Source of the DNA: Maribacter_C sp947494565
Lineage (GTDB): Bacteria > Bacteroidota > Bacteroidia > Flavobacteriales > Flavobacteriaceae
Assembly: GCF_047345415.1 (NCBI RefSeq)
Contig: NZ_JBLFEP010000005.1
Span: forward strand, 434,001-498,000
DNA: 64,000 nt
Direction: 5' to 3'
Shown: positions 17,987-27,188 of the stretch, one piece after another
Position numbering within the stretch: position 1 is the first letter of the stretch
How the letters are laid out: the number at the start of each line of letters is the position of its first letter
Translations under genes and position numbers: made by a program
The notes under the pieces: model-generated
What the model was told of the DNA's origin: nothing
Databases searched by the model: none
Seen by the model: only the letters and a program-made list of their open reading frames with translations

Positions 17987-19699
17987 ATGACCGTTCAGAC
18001 CTGGACTTATATTTTAGTTGGAATCACGTTTGCTCTCTACATTGGTATCGCTATCTGGTCTCGAGCTGGATCTACCAAAGAGTTTTATGTTGCCGGGGGT
18101 GGTGTATCACCTCTTGCCAATGGCATGGCAACAGCCGCCGACTGGATGTCGGCCGCATCCTTTATTTCCATGGCGGGTATCATTGCTTTTGCCGGTTATG
18201 ATGGATCTGTGTATCTGATGGGGTGGACAGGTGGGTATGTACTTTTAGCCCTTTTACTCGCCCCCTATCTCCGTAAATTCGGGAAATTTACCGTGCCCGA
18301 CTTTATAGGCGACCGCTATTATTCCAAAACGGCCCGCATTGTGGCCGTGTTCTGTGCATTGATCGTATCGTTTACTTATGTTGCAGGTCAAATGCGGGGT
18401 GTCGGTCTCGTATTTTCTAGGTTTTTGGAAGTCGATATCAATACCGGCGTCATCATCGGTATGATCATAGTACTATTTTATGCCGTTTTAGGAGGAATGA
18501 AAGGCATCACCTATACACAGGTGGCACAGTATTGTGTGCTCATTTTTGCTTTTATGGTGCCAGCCATTTTCATTTCCATTCAAATGACGGGAAACCCTAT
18601 TCCACAATTGGGTATGGGATCTACATTGAACGATGGATCGGGAATGTACCTTTTGGATAAATTGGATGGTCTCTCCACTGAATTAGGATTCAACGAATAC
18701 ACCGACGGTTCCAAATCAGTGACCGACGTCTTTATGATTACCCTGGCTTTGATGGTAGGTACTGCCGGATTACCACATGTCATTGTGCGGTTCTTTACGG
18801 TCAAACGGGTAAAAGACGCTCGAAAGTCTGCCGGCTGGGCCTTATTGTTGATTGCCATATTGTACACCACCGCCCCTGCGGTATCTGTTTTTGCGCGGAC
18901 GAATATGATCAACACCGTAAGCAATCAAGAGTATGCTAGTATGCCGGCATGGTTTAAGACCTGGGAAAAAACAAAACTGATCACCTTTGAAGACAAAAAT
19001 GGGGATGGTAAAATTCAATATGTCGCTGATGCAAAACAAAATGAGCTGACCGTGGATAACGACATCATGGTTCTGGCAAATCCTGAAATTGCGAACTTGC
19101 CTTCTTGGGTCATTGCCTTGGTCGCTGCGGGCGCCCTTGCTGCGGCACTTTCCACAGCAGCTGGTCTGCTGTTGGTCATCTCCGCATCGGTATCGCATGA
19201 CTTGATCAAAAAGGTCTTCAAACCCGATATTTCAGAAAAAGGGGAGCTTTTGGCAGCCCGTCTGTCCGCCGTGGTCGCGGTAGTTATTGCAGGATATTTT
19301 GGAATAAATCCACCAGGATTCGTTGCTGCTGTGGTCGCTTTGGCCTTCGGTTTGGCCGCAGCCTCTTTCTTTCCCGCGATTGTTCTCGGTATCTTCTATA
19401 AAAAAATGAACAAGGAGGGTGCTATTGCCGGTATGGTCATCGGTATTTCCTTGATGATCTTTTATATGCTTAAGTTCAAATTCGGCATTTTCGACGGTGG
19501 AAAATCGGCCGTCGCTGGCTTGCAAAAAGACTGGTGGTTCGGAATTTCCCCTGAAGGTTTCGGCAGTATTGCCATGCTGGTCAATTTCGTGGTGTCGATT
19601 GTCATATTACAATTTACCCCTGCCCCACCAGAAGATGTGCAAGAAATCGTAGAGGATATTCGAATACCAAGTGGTGCCGGACAAGCGGTTAATCATTAA
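17987..19699 (+). CDS. Sodium:solute symporter, acetate-permease (ActP-like, DUF4212-partnered) subfamily
   Basis: 570 residues with about 13 membrane segments. The SSS-family signature appears as FYVAGGGVSPLANGMATAAD (about 32-51), DWMSAASFISMAG and LPHVIVRFFTV. An insertion between membrane segments carries EDKNGDGKIQY, an EF-hand-like acidic loop. With DUF4212 upstream and acs downstream, uptake of acetate or a related monocarboxylate with sodium is the likely role. It ends 2 bp before the stop of the convergent lipoprotein gene. Confidence 0.87.
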   Translation: MTVQTWTYILVGITFALYIGIAIWSRAGSTKEFYVAGGGVSPLANGMATAADWMSAASFISMAGIIAFAGYDGSVYLMGWTGGYVLLALLLAPYLRKFGKFTVPDFIGDRYYSKTARIVAVFCALIVSFTYVAGQMRGVGLVFSRFLEVDINTGVIIGMIIVLFYAVLGGMKGITYTQVAQYCVLIFAFMVPAIFISIQMTGNPIPQLGMGSTLNDGSGMYLLDKLDGLSTELGFNEYTDGSKSVTDVFMITLALMVGTAGLPHVIVRFFTVKRVKDARKSAGWALLLIAILYTTAPAVSVFARTNMINTVSNQEYASMPAWFKTWEKTKLITFEDKNGDGKIQYVADAKQNELTVDNDIMVLANPEIANLPSWVIALVAAGALAAALSTAAGLLLVISASVSHDLIKKVFKPDISEKGELLAARLSAVVAVVIAGYFGINPPGFVAAVVALAFGLAAASFFPAIVLGIFYKKMNKEGAIAGMVIGISLMIFYMLKFKFGIFDGGKSAVAGLQKDWWFGISPEGFGSIAMLVNFVVSIVILQFTPAPPEDVQEIVEDIRIPSGAGQAVNH

Positions 19700-19701
19700 G
19701 A

Positions 19702-20835
19702 CTATTTGGAGAAGGCGGCCTTCCAACTCGAATAGGCCTGTTTTTCCACACCATCCTCATTCAGAATTCCGGTACTGATCCAGATCTTTCCGAGATCCTT
19801 CAAATCTTCAGGAAATGTTTCCCATAACGGATCGTAATCCCTGTGGGTCCACCAGATGATGTATTCGTAGTGTTCCGCCTGTGCATTGGTGAATAGCGTT
19901 TGCATATAAGTAACTTGCTCCGATTCCGTTCCGGGTATAAAAAGGTCAAAACCCTCAATGCTCAAATCCTCGGACAAATGTCCGGTTTCAGCAAACGCAA
20001 TGGGCACATCCACATGAGCATGCAAAAAATCAAATGCCTGCTGCACCTCTGAAGTGCGCTGTAATCCTTTTAGGAAAGGGTAAAAGCTAATCGCCGCAAA
20101 ATCCATGGTGTTGACATAATTGCCTACCTCATCGATAACCGATTGTTGGGTATCATAATCCGGTCTGTAAAAATTGTGCAACATAACCGACTCGGCAATC
20201 GGCAAGGTCGGATATTCTGTTTTTATACGACTTTTCACATTTGATATAAGCAGTTTGTATTCAGCCCACTTTTCCGGTGCATTTTTCAAAAGTCCATCTA
20301 CCTCCACGGCAATGACCAGATATTCCGGCTGCAATTGTGCAACCAAATACCGTACGTGCTTGTGATAGGCCTCTACAATGGTTTCATCATTCAATGCCGT
20401 GTAATCAGGCTTTTGTCCATCAAAATCCGGCATCAGGTCGTTGCGATCTAAATTCAGCAAACTGATCGATAGGGTCATACGGGTTCCCGATGTTCGCCTA
20501 GCGGTTCGATGGGCTACCATATCGGTAAATGCAATGGGCAAGTCCGTATCGTTGATCCATGCGCTCCACGGGATTTCAGAGTCGATATGTTCGGAATAGA
20601 TATCCCCGTTTGCCATGAGAAAGGCATTCGTTTCATCCACCGCAAGCTGCGTGGGCGCAAAGGGCCAGGTGGTGAATCCCATTTGAAATACCCGTGCTTC
20701 AGAGGTGTCGAAAACCACATCCTCCATGGGCATATCTTCCGGTTCTGCATCGCTCGTACATCCCAAAGTAAGCATGAGGAACAACGCTCCGATTTTTAGA
20801 GGTATATGGTGGTATGTTTGTATTATGGATTTCAT
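19702..20835 (-). CDS. Lipoprotein with glycoside-hydrolase-like (clan A) TIM-barrel features
   Basis: 377 residues. A signal peptide ends in LGC with the lipidated Cys at about residue 27, followed by acidic TSDAEPEDMPMED. The mature part has barrel-like strand motifs such as FQMGFTTWPF, YLVIAVEVDGLL, MDFAAISFYPF, VPIAFAETGH and YEYIIWWTHRD. A Glu at the end of VAVE-type and AETG strands suggests a retaining clan GH-A hydrolase, such as an endo-galactanase relative. No family can be named safely. It sits antisense between the symporter and acs and may be unrelated to acetate use. Confidence 0.6.
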   Translation of the reverse strand: MKSIIQTYHHIPLKIGALFLMLTLGCTSDAEPEDMPMEDVVFDTSEARVFQMGFTTWPFAPTQLAVDETNAFLMANGDIYSEHIDSEIPWSAWINDTDLPIAFTDMVAHRTARRTSGTRMTLSISLLNLDRNDLMPDFDGQKPDYTALNDETIVEAYHKHVRYLVAQLQPEYLVIAVEVDGLLKNAPEKWAEYKLLISNVKSRIKTEYPTLPIAESVMLHNFYRPDYDTQQSVIDEVGNYVNTMDFAAISFYPFLKGLQRTSEVQQAFDFLHAHVDVPIAFAETGHLSEDLSIEGFDLFIPGTESEQVTYMQTLFTNAQAEHYEYIIWWTHRDYDPLWETFPEDLKDLGKIWISTGILNEDGVEKQAYSSWKAAFSK

Positions 20836-20912
20836 TATTCAAAAGACGGAAAATTGTACCCCAGAATATTTACTTTTCCTTATTTTTATCGGTATACAAC
20901 AATAACGTACTT

Positions 20913-22820
20913 ATGAGCAATTATCATATAAAACACTTAGAGGAATATTTTCAGGTTTACCGAAAATCGGTTCGAAATCCTGAGGCTTTTTGGGAGGAAA
21001 TCGCCGAAGAACATTTCGTTTGGCGTAAGAAATGGAATAGTGTTTTACAGTGGGACTTCACCAAACCCGAAGTTAAATGGTTCGAAGGAGCGCAATTGAA
21101 TATCACCGAAAATTGTTTGGACCGCCATTTACCCACCCGCGGCAATAAGACGGCGATTCTATTTGAACCCAATGATCCCAATGAAGAGGCGGAGCATATC
21201 ACTTATCGACAATTGCATGAGCGTGTCTGTAGAATGGCAAATGTGTTGCTCGAACATGGCATAAGAAAAGGAGATCGTGTCTGTATTTACCTTCCGATGA
21301 TACCTGAATTGGCCGTATCGCTTCTTGCATGTGCGCGAATCGGTGCGATTCATTCCGTTGTATTCGCAGGCTTTTCGGCCAATGCCCTCTCTACACGTAT
21401 CAACGACTCGGATTGTAAAATGGTCATTACCTCAGATGGTTCGTATCGCGGGGCAAAGACCATCGACTTAAAGGGTATTGTTGACAAAGCACTTGAAGAC
21501 TGTCCCGGTGTCGAAAACGTACTGGTGGCCAAACGCATCGACAGTGAAATCAACATGCAAGAGGGGCGCGACAAATGGTTACAACCCCTTTTAGACGAAT
21601 CATATGCAGACCTGGTGGCCGAACGGATGAATGCCGAGGACCCTTTGTTCATTTTGTATACTTCGGGTTCCACCGGCCAACCTAAAGGCATGGTGCATAC
21701 CACTGCGGGGTACATGGTGTATACGGCATATACCTTCAAAAATGCATTTCAATACCGGGAAGAGGATGTCTACTGGTGTACGGCCGATATCGGTTGGATA
21801 ACAGGACATTCCTATATCGTTTATGGACCTTTGGCGAACGGGGCGACCACCCTGATGTTCGAAGGAGTGCCCTCTTACCCAGATTTTGGACGTTTTTGGG
21901 AAATCGTAGAAAAACACAAAGTGAATCAATTTTATACGGCACCGACCGCCATTCGGGCCTTGGCAAAAGAGAACCTTGACTATGTTGAAAAACATGACCT
22001 ATCAAGTCTAAAGGTCATCGGATCGGTCGGGGAACCGATCAATGAAGAAGCTTGGCACTGGTACAATAACAATGTGGGTAAAAAACATAGTCCGATTATC
22101 GATACGTGGTGGCAAACCGAAACCGGTGGGATCATGATAACACCTATTCCGTACGTTACCCCCACAACACCTACCTATGCCACGTTGCCATTTATTGGCA
22201 TACAACCGGCTTTGATGGATGAGAATGGAAAGGAAATCAAAGGCAATCAAGTAGATGGTCGCCTGTGCATCAAGTTTCCATGGCCCTCCATGGCCCGGAC
22301 CATTTGGGGTAACCACGATCGCTATCGCGACACCTATTTCGCGGCGTATGAAAACATGTATTTCACTGGGGATGGAGCCCTTCGCGATGCTGTAGGGTAC
22401 TACCGAATCACAGGGCGGGTAGATGACGTCATAATCGTTTCCGGACATAATTTAGGTACCGCTCCAATCGAAGATTCTATCAACGAACATCCTGCGGTAG
22501 CCGAATCGGCCATCGTCGGCTTTCCACATGATGTCAAGGGCAATGCCCTATACGGATATGTTATTCTCAAAGAAACCGGGGAAGACAGGAATCGGGACAA
22601 TCTCCGCAAAGAGATCAATCAGCAGATTACGGAGCAAATCGGACCCATTGCCAAACTGGACAAAATTCAATTCGTATCAGGATTGCCCAAAACACGAAGT
22701 GGCAAGATCATGCGGCGCATTCTAAGGAAAATCGCCAGTAAGGATACGTCCAATTTGGGTGATACCAGCACCCTGCTCAATCCGGAAGTGGTCAAGGATA
22801 TCATGGATAATGCCCTCTAA
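20913..22820 (+). CDS. acs: Acetyl-CoA synthetase Acs
   Basis: The ATG at 20913 gives 635 residues, the usual Acs length; the frame extends upstream to 20814 only through non-homologous sequence antisense to the lipoprotein start. ANL-superfamily motifs are clear: YTSGSTGQPKGMVHTT (adenylate-forming P-loop), WWQTETGGIMITP, FTGDGA and the C-terminal PKTRSGKIMRRILR, whose Lys598 is the residue acetylated in regulated Acs enzymes. It converts acetate, ATP and CoA to acetyl-CoA. The nearby acetate-type symporter supports acetate scavenging. Confidence 0.95.
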   Translation: MSNYHIKHLEEYFQVYRKSVRNPEAFWEEIAEEHFVWRKKWNSVLQWDFTKPEVKWFEGAQLNITENCLDRHLPTRGNKTAILFEPNDPNEEAEHITYRQLHERVCRMANVLLEHGIRKGDRVCIYLPMIPELAVSLLACARIGAIHSVVFAGFSANALSTRINDSDCKMVITSDGSYRGAKTIDLKGIVDKALEDCPGVENVLVAKRIDSEINMQEGRDKWLQPLLDESYADLVAERMNAEDPLFILYTSGSTGQPKGMVHTTAGYMVYTAYTFKNAFQYREEDVYWCTADIGWITGHSYIVYGPLANGATTLMFEGVPSYPDFGRFWEIVEKHKVNQFYTAPTAIRALAKENLDYVEKHDLSSLKVIGSVGEPINEEAWHWYNNNVGKKHSPIIDTWWQTETGGIMITPIPYVTPTTPTYATLPFIGIQPALMDENGKEIKGNQVDGRLCIKFPWPSMARTIWGNHDRYRDTYFAAYENMYFTGDGALRDAVGYYRITGRVDDVIIVSGHNLGTAPIEDSINEHPAVAESAIVGFPHDVKGNALYGYVILKETGEDRNRDNLRKEINQQITEQIGPIAKLDKIQFVSGLPKTRSGKIMRRILRKIASKDTSNLGDTSTLLNPEVVKDIMDNAL

Positions 22821-22834
22821 CCATAATTGTTTGC

Positions 22835-22842
22835 TACTTTTG
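22835..22842 (+). promoter_or_regulatory. Candidate -7 box for udk
   Basis: TACTTTTG matches TAnnTTTG and lies 19 bp upstream of the udk ATG, just after the acs stop. A separate transcript for udk and the FtsB-like gene is therefore plausible. No good -33 element was seen. Confidence 0.45.
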
Positions 22843-22861
22843 TGCTAAACAAAATTCGAAA

Positions 22862-23473
22862 ATGCTGGTTATAGGTATTGCGGGAGGTACGGGCTGTGGC
22901 AAAACAACGGTAGTCAATCAGATTATTGCCGAATTGCCAGACGAGGAAGTTGGTGTGATTTCGCAAGATTCCTATTACAATGACCTCTCGCATCTCACCC
23001 TTCCAGAGCGTCGGGAGACCAATTTTGATCACCCGAATTCCATTGACTTCCAATTGCTCGCGGCGCATTTGAAATCGTTAAGACAGGGACAGTCCATACA
23101 ACAGCCGGTTTATTCTTTTTTGGAATGCAACAGAACCGATGAAACCGTCCCCACGCATCCGACCAAAGTGCTGATCGTTGAGGGTATTCTCATTCTTACT
23201 AATCCGAAGATTCGTGAGATGTGCGATATCAAGATTTTTGTTCATGCCGATTCCGATGAACGCTTGATCCGTAGGTTAAAACGGGATGTTAATGAACGGG
23301 GATGGAATTTGGATGAAACCTTAGAAAAATACCAGACCATTCTCAAACCGATGCACGATCAGTTCATTGAACCCACAAAGGAATACGCAGATATCATTAT
23401 TCCAAATAATCGGTATAATACCGTTGCAGTAGACATCGTACGAAGTATTGTTAATGAAAAATTAGTACAATAG
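22862..23473 (+). CDS. udk: Uridine kinase
   Basis: 203 residues, normal for Udk. It phosphorylates uridine and cytidine to UMP and CMP in pyrimidine salvage. The Walker A motif GGTGCGKTT is at 8-16. SQDSYYNDLSHL, NFDHPNSIDF and RLIRRLKRDVNERG (lid region) follow in the order expected for the uridine kinase/PRK family. It is followed at 2 bp by the divisome gene, a conserved flavobacterial pairing. Confidence 0.94.
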   Translation: MLVIGIAGGTGCGKTTVVNQIIAELPDEEVGVISQDSYYNDLSHLTLPERRETNFDHPNSIDFQLLAAHLKSLRQGQSIQQPVYSFLECNRTDETVPTHPTKVLIVEGILILTNPKIREMCDIKIFVHADSDERLIRRLKRDVNERGWNLDETLEKYQTILKPMHDQFIEPTKEYADIIIPNNRYNTVAVDIVRSIVNEKLVQ

Positions 23474-23475
23474 CG

Positions 23476-23817
23476 ATGGGGTGGAACGAATTCAAAAAAA
23501 GCAAATGGTTTGGTGTAGCGGCTATATTCAGTAGTATATACGTTTTGGTGCTTACGGCTTTCGTAGTTTGGATGCTCTTCTTCGATACCAATAGCTTGCT
23601 CATTCATCTAGAATTGAAAAAAGAAATCGATAAACTGGAAAATCAAAAAGAGTTCCTGCAAAAAGAAATCGCCAAGGATAAACAGATCATTGAAAAATTA
23701 TCCGATCCCAAGGAGCTAGAAAAATTCGCTCGCGAACAGTACTATTTGAAAAAGAAAAACGAGGAAATCTATTTGATAGAATATGAAGATAGTCTGAAAC
23801 TTAAGGAAAAAGAGTAG
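23476..23817 (+). CDS. FtsB/DivIC-like septum formation initiator
   Basis: 113 residues. One N-terminal membrane segment (about 15-37) is followed by a coiled coil rich in Leu/Lys/Glu (about 48-85), then the motif DPKELEKFAREQYYLKKKNEEIYLI typical of FtsB/DivIC (shown by its key residues FAREQYYLKK). It would join FtsL and FtsQ at the division septum. Probably co-transcribed with udk. Confidence 0.85.
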   Translation: MGWNEFKKSKWFGVAAIFSSIYVLVLTAFVVWMLFFDTNSLLIHLELKKEIDKLENQKEFLQKEIAKDKQIIEKLSDPKELEKFAREQYYLKKKNEEIYLIEYEDSLKLKEKE

Positions 23818-24085
23818 CGACCCTTCATTACTTTTCCCTCGATTTCCACTGCTTCAGAGATATAACTTTCAAAATGGCCTGGTATTGACTTTTCAAGGCA
23901 TTGAGCACCTTCATGGGCCTCTGGCGGTCTGTCTAAGGTTGGGCCACCTTTCTATCGGCCACCTGAACGGATTAAACTTTAACTCAATTTAACGGAGGCC
24001 GCCGCAGTTATTCACTTTCTGTTAACAAAAATCATTCCCTAGCGTTGTAAATAATTGTATTTTTACCCTCTAACTTGATAGATGA
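23818..24085. other. Intergenic region before parA
   Basis: 268 bp with no coding frame of note. It contains a direct repeat GGCCACCT at 23942-23949 and 23957-23964 (15-bp period) and an AT-rich stretch with TATTTTTA at 24059-24066 that is one base from the -7 consensus. No palindromic parS-like site was recognised. Confidence 0.4.
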
Positions 24086-24859
24086 ATGGGCAAGATTATT
24101 GCTATTGCAAATCAAAAAGGCGGAGTGGGTAAAACCACTACTACGGTAAATCTAGCAGCCTCCCTAGGCGTGCTTGAAAAAAAGGTGTTATTGATCGATG
24201 CGGACCCCCAAGCGAACGCCACTTCAGGATTGGGTATCGATGTGGAAGGTGTCGAATTGGGCACCTACCAACTTTTGGAACATACAAAGACGGCCAAGGA
24301 GACCATTATAGAGACTACAAGCCCGAATGTCGATTTGATTCCCTCCCATATTGACCTCGTCGCCATAGAGATCGAATTGGTAGATAAGGACGAACGCGAG
24401 TACATGATGAAAAAGGCCATTTCAGAACTGAAGGATGCTTATGATTTCATTCTTATCGACTGTGCCCCATCATTGGGCTTGTTGACCTTGAATGCATTAA
24501 CTGCAGCTGATTCGGTCATCATTCCCATACAATGCGAATATTTTGCGCTTGAAGGGCTCGGCAAGTTGTTGAATACCATTAAAAGTGTTCAAAAAATACA
24601 CAACCCCGATTTGGATATAGAAGGTATGTTATTGACGATGTACGATTCGCGTTTAAGGCTTTCGAACCAAGTAGTAGAGGAAGTACGAAAACACTTTTCG
24701 GATATGGTTTTCGACACGGTCATACAACGAAATGTGCGATTGAGCGAAGCACCCAGTTACGGTGAAAGCATCATAAAATATGATGCGAGTAGCAAAGGCG
24801 CGGCCAATTATCTGAATATGGCCAATGAAGTGATCAAAAAAAACAAGCAAACGGCATAA
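24086..24859 (+). CDS. parA: Chromosome partitioning ATPase ParA
   Basis: 257 residues. The deviant Walker A motif KGGVGKTTTT begins at Lys11. LLIDADPQANATSGLG and ILIDCAPSLGLLTLNAL follow, and there is no N-terminal DNA-binding extension, so it is the small chromosomal Soj/ParA type. It works with ParB, whose gene follows with no gap, to segregate origins. Gene order parA-parB-DUF5683-dapB-lepB is typical of Flavobacteriia. Confidence 0.95.
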   Translation: MGKIIAIANQKGGVGKTTTTVNLAASLGVLEKKVLLIDADPQANATSGLGIDVEGVELGTYQLLEHTKTAKETIIETTSPNVDLIPSHIDLVAIEIELVDKDEREYMMKKAISELKDAYDFILIDCAPSLGLLTLNALTAADSVIIPIQCEYFALEGLGKLLNTIKSVQKIHNPDLDIEGMLLTMYDSRLRLSNQVVEEVRKHFSDMVFDTVIQRNVRLSEAPSYGESIIKYDASSKGAANYLNMANEVIKKNKQTA

Positions 24860-25762
24860 ATGGCAAAAGCAACGAAAAAGCAAGCCTTAGGGCGCGGGTT
24901 GTCGGCACTGTTGAAAGACCCCGAAAACGATATTCAATCCGCATCGGATAAGAATGCTGATAAGGTCGTTGGCAATATCGTGGAATTGGACTTGGATGCT
25001 ATTGAAGTGAATCCGTTTCAACCAAGATCCAATTTTAACGATGAGGCACTACGTGAACTGGCCACATCGATTTCCGAATTGGGAATTATTCAGCCGATAA
25101 CGGTTCGCAAGCTCGACTTCAATACCTACCAACTCGTTTCCGGTGAACGCAGATTCAGAGCGTCGAAATTAGCGGGTCTACGAACGATTCCGGCCTATAT
25201 TCGTATTGCCAATGATCAGGAGTCGCTTGAAATGGCCTTGGTCGAGAATATTCAAAGGCAAGATCTAGATCCTATCGAGATTGCCTTGTCTTATCAACGT
25301 CTGATCGATGAGATCCAACTGACACAAGAAAAACTAAGTGATCGGGTGGGTAAAAAACGCTCGACTATTGCCAACTACCTTCGGTTGCTGAAACTAGACC
25401 CGATCATTCAGACGGGCATACGTGATGGTTTCGTTAGCATGGGTCATGGCAGGGCTTTGGTCAATGTGGATAGCAAAGAAGAGCAAATCGATATTTACGA
25501 AAAAATAGTCGGTCAAAACCTATCGGTGCGCGATACGGAGCGCATTGTCAAGTCCTATCACGACAAACAAAAGGGCTCCATGAGTTCTACTGGAGGAGGC
25601 AAAAATCCCGAATTTGCGGTGCTTTCCAAAAAAGAACTTGTCGATTACCTGAACGCAAAGGTCGTGGTAAGTTCATCTGAAAAAGGAAAAGGAAAAATCA
25701 CCATCCCCTTTACGTCTGAAGACGAATTGCTTCGAATCAAAAAACTCATCCTTGGTAAGTAA
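24860..25762 (+). CDS. parB: Chromosome partitioning protein ParB
   Basis: 300 residues. It starts with the usual KKQALGRGLSALL. The ParB/Sulfiredoxin nuclease-like domain contains NPFQPRSNF and the CTP-binding GERRFRASKLAG. A central helix-turn-helix region includes LSDRVGKKRSTIANYLRLL. The C-terminal dimerisation segment ends in ELLRIKKLILGK. It loads at parS sites and spreads; no parS was found in the window. The start codon directly follows the parA stop. Confidence 0.95.
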   Translation: MAKATKKQALGRGLSALLKDPENDIQSASDKNADKVVGNIVELDLDAIEVNPFQPRSNFNDEALRELATSISELGIIQPITVRKLDFNTYQLVSGERRFRASKLAGLRTIPAYIRIANDQESLEMALVENIQRQDLDPIEIALSYQRLIDEIQLTQEKLSDRVGKKRSTIANYLRLLKLDPIIQTGIRDGFVSMGHGRALVNVDSKEEQIDIYEKIVGQNLSVRDTERIVKSYHDKQKGSMSSTGGGKNPEFAVLSKKELVDYLNAKVVVSSSEKGKGKITIPFTSEDELLRIKKLILGK

Positions 25763-26384
25763 ATCTTTTTTCATCGCCTTTTTACTAAGCCTGTTTTCGG
25801 TGTTATTATCAGCACAGGACGAGAATCCCGCGGAAAACGAAATCGACTCGGTACGTACCAACTTGCAGGAAGATGGCATTGTACTGCAAGATTCCATAGT
25901 TAAAAAAGAGCGTTACCTCAATCCCTTGGCCCCAAGTAAGGCCGCCTTTTATTCGGCCGTTTTACCAGGTTTAGGGCAGATTTACAATAAGAGGTACTGG
26001 AAAGTGCCTATCGTCTATGGAGCACTGGGCGCTGGTATTTACGCCTATACATTTTACAATGGGGAATACCAACGCTTTCGAACTGCCTTTAAGAGACGAA
26101 GAGCGGGCTTCGCAGATGATGAATTTATCAATGTCATTCCGCTACCCGGTGATGACCGGCTAGAACGACTTCAGAACGCCAAACAGAATGAACGTGATTT
26201 GGCACTTTTGGTCACCATAATTATCTATGCCTTGAATATTGTCGACGCGAATGTCGATGCCCATTTAAAACAGTTCAACATTAACGATGACTTGAGTTGG
26301 GATATGAATTTGCAACCCTATTTAGAGGCTAATCCCATTGATGGGAACCCAAATTACGGAATGAGCTTAACCCTAACTTTTTAG
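25752..26384 (+). CDS. DUF5683 membrane protein
   Basis: 210 residues from a TTG at 25752 that overlaps the parB stop by 11 bp. No in-frame ATG would preserve the signal peptide (FFIAFLLSLFSVLLSAQ), so the rare start is preferred. The DUF5683 core includes PSKAAFYSAVLPGLGQIYNKRYWKVP (key residues PGLGQIYN and YWK) and a membrane segment after it. Function unknown; it is a conserved gene between parB and dapB in this group. Confidence 0.8.
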   Translation: MVSKSFFIAFLLSLFSVLLSAQDENPAENEIDSVRTNLQEDGIVLQDSIVKKERYLNPLAPSKAAFYSAVLPGLGQIYNKRYWKVPIVYGALGAGIYAYTFYNGEYQRFRTAFKRRRAGFADDEFINVIPLPGDDRLERLQNAKQNERDLALLVTIIIYALNIVDANVDAHLKQFNINDDLSWDMNLQPYLEANPIDGNPNYGMSLTLTF

Positions 26385-26386
26385 CA

Positions 26387-27085
26387 ATGAGGATAGCACT
26401 ATTCGGTTATGGCAGAATGGGTAAGATGATTGAACAAATCGCCTTGAAAAGAGGGCATACGATCATTTCGAAAATTGATGTGGATTCAGTGGATATCGAT
26501 TATTCAATTATGGATGTTGCAATCGACTTTAGTATGCCCGACGCCGCTTTTGAAAATATATCTGGCTGTCTGAAACACCAGGTTCCGGTCATATCGGGCA
26601 CCACAGGATGGTTGGATGCCTATGAAAAAGCCGTGGAAATCTGTCAAGAACATAAAGGCTCCTTTATCTACGCATCGAATTTTAGCCTCGGGGTAAATGT
26701 CTTTTTCGAGCTGAACAGTTACTTGGCCGAAATGATGAAAAACCTTAAGGACTATCGCGTTTCCATGGAAGAAATCCACCATACGAAAAAATTGGACGCA
26801 CCTAGTGGTACGGCGATTACTTTGGCAGAGGGAATCTTGGAAAAAACGGATTATTCGGACTGGAAGCTTTCCGAGGCGGCCGAAAACGAGATTCCGATTA
26901 CAGCGAAAAGAATCGATGAAGTACCCGGAACACATACCGTAGCGTACACCAGTGCCATTGACAGTATTCAGCTGAAGCATACGGCCCATAACCGCGAGGG
27001 ATTCGCTCTCGGAGCCGTGGTGGCCGCAGAATGGATCATTGGCAAAACCGGTGTATTCACGATGAAAGATGTACTAGGACTTTAA
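26387..27085 (+). CDS. dapB: 4-hydroxy-tetrahydrodipicolinate reductase DapB
   Basis: 232 residues, shorter than the E. coli enzyme (273) as is usual in Bacteroidota. It catalyses the NAD(P)H-dependent reduction in lysine/diaminopimelate synthesis. Seen: nucleotide-binding GYGRMGKM (7-14), SGTTGW, SNFSLGVNVFFEL and the active-site block EIHHTKKLDAPSGTA. It begins 2 bp after the DUF5683 stop. Confidence 0.94.
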   Translation: MRIALFGYGRMGKMIEQIALKRGHTIISKIDVDSVDIDYSIMDVAIDFSMPDAAFENISGCLKHQVPVISGTTGWLDAYEKAVEICQEHKGSFIYASNFSLGVNVFFELNSYLAEMMKNLKDYRVSMEEIHHTKKLDAPSGTAITLAEGILEKTDYSDWKLSEAAENEIPITAKRIDEVPGTHTVAYTSAIDSIQLKHTAHNREGFALGAVVAAEWIIGKTGVFTMKDVLGL

Positions 27086-27159
27086 AACGTCAGTTGAAGT
27101 AGTGTTAAAAACTGTTATTGTTTTAGTAAATATGTAACAGAAAAACTTGAACACAGACT

Positions 27160-27167
27160 TATTTTTG
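27160..27167 (+). promoter_or_regulatory. Candidate -7 box for lepB
   Basis: TATTTTTG matches TAnnTTTG and lies 21 bp before the lepB ATG in the AT-rich 103-bp gap after dapB. The -33 element is not clear. Confidence 0.4.
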
Positions 27168-27188
27168 AATTTTGAATAATAGAAGGCC

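Noticed and set aside
20814..20912. N-terminal extension of acs
   Set aside because: It overlaps the divergent lipoprotein start and does not resemble Acs; the ATG at 20913 gives normal length.
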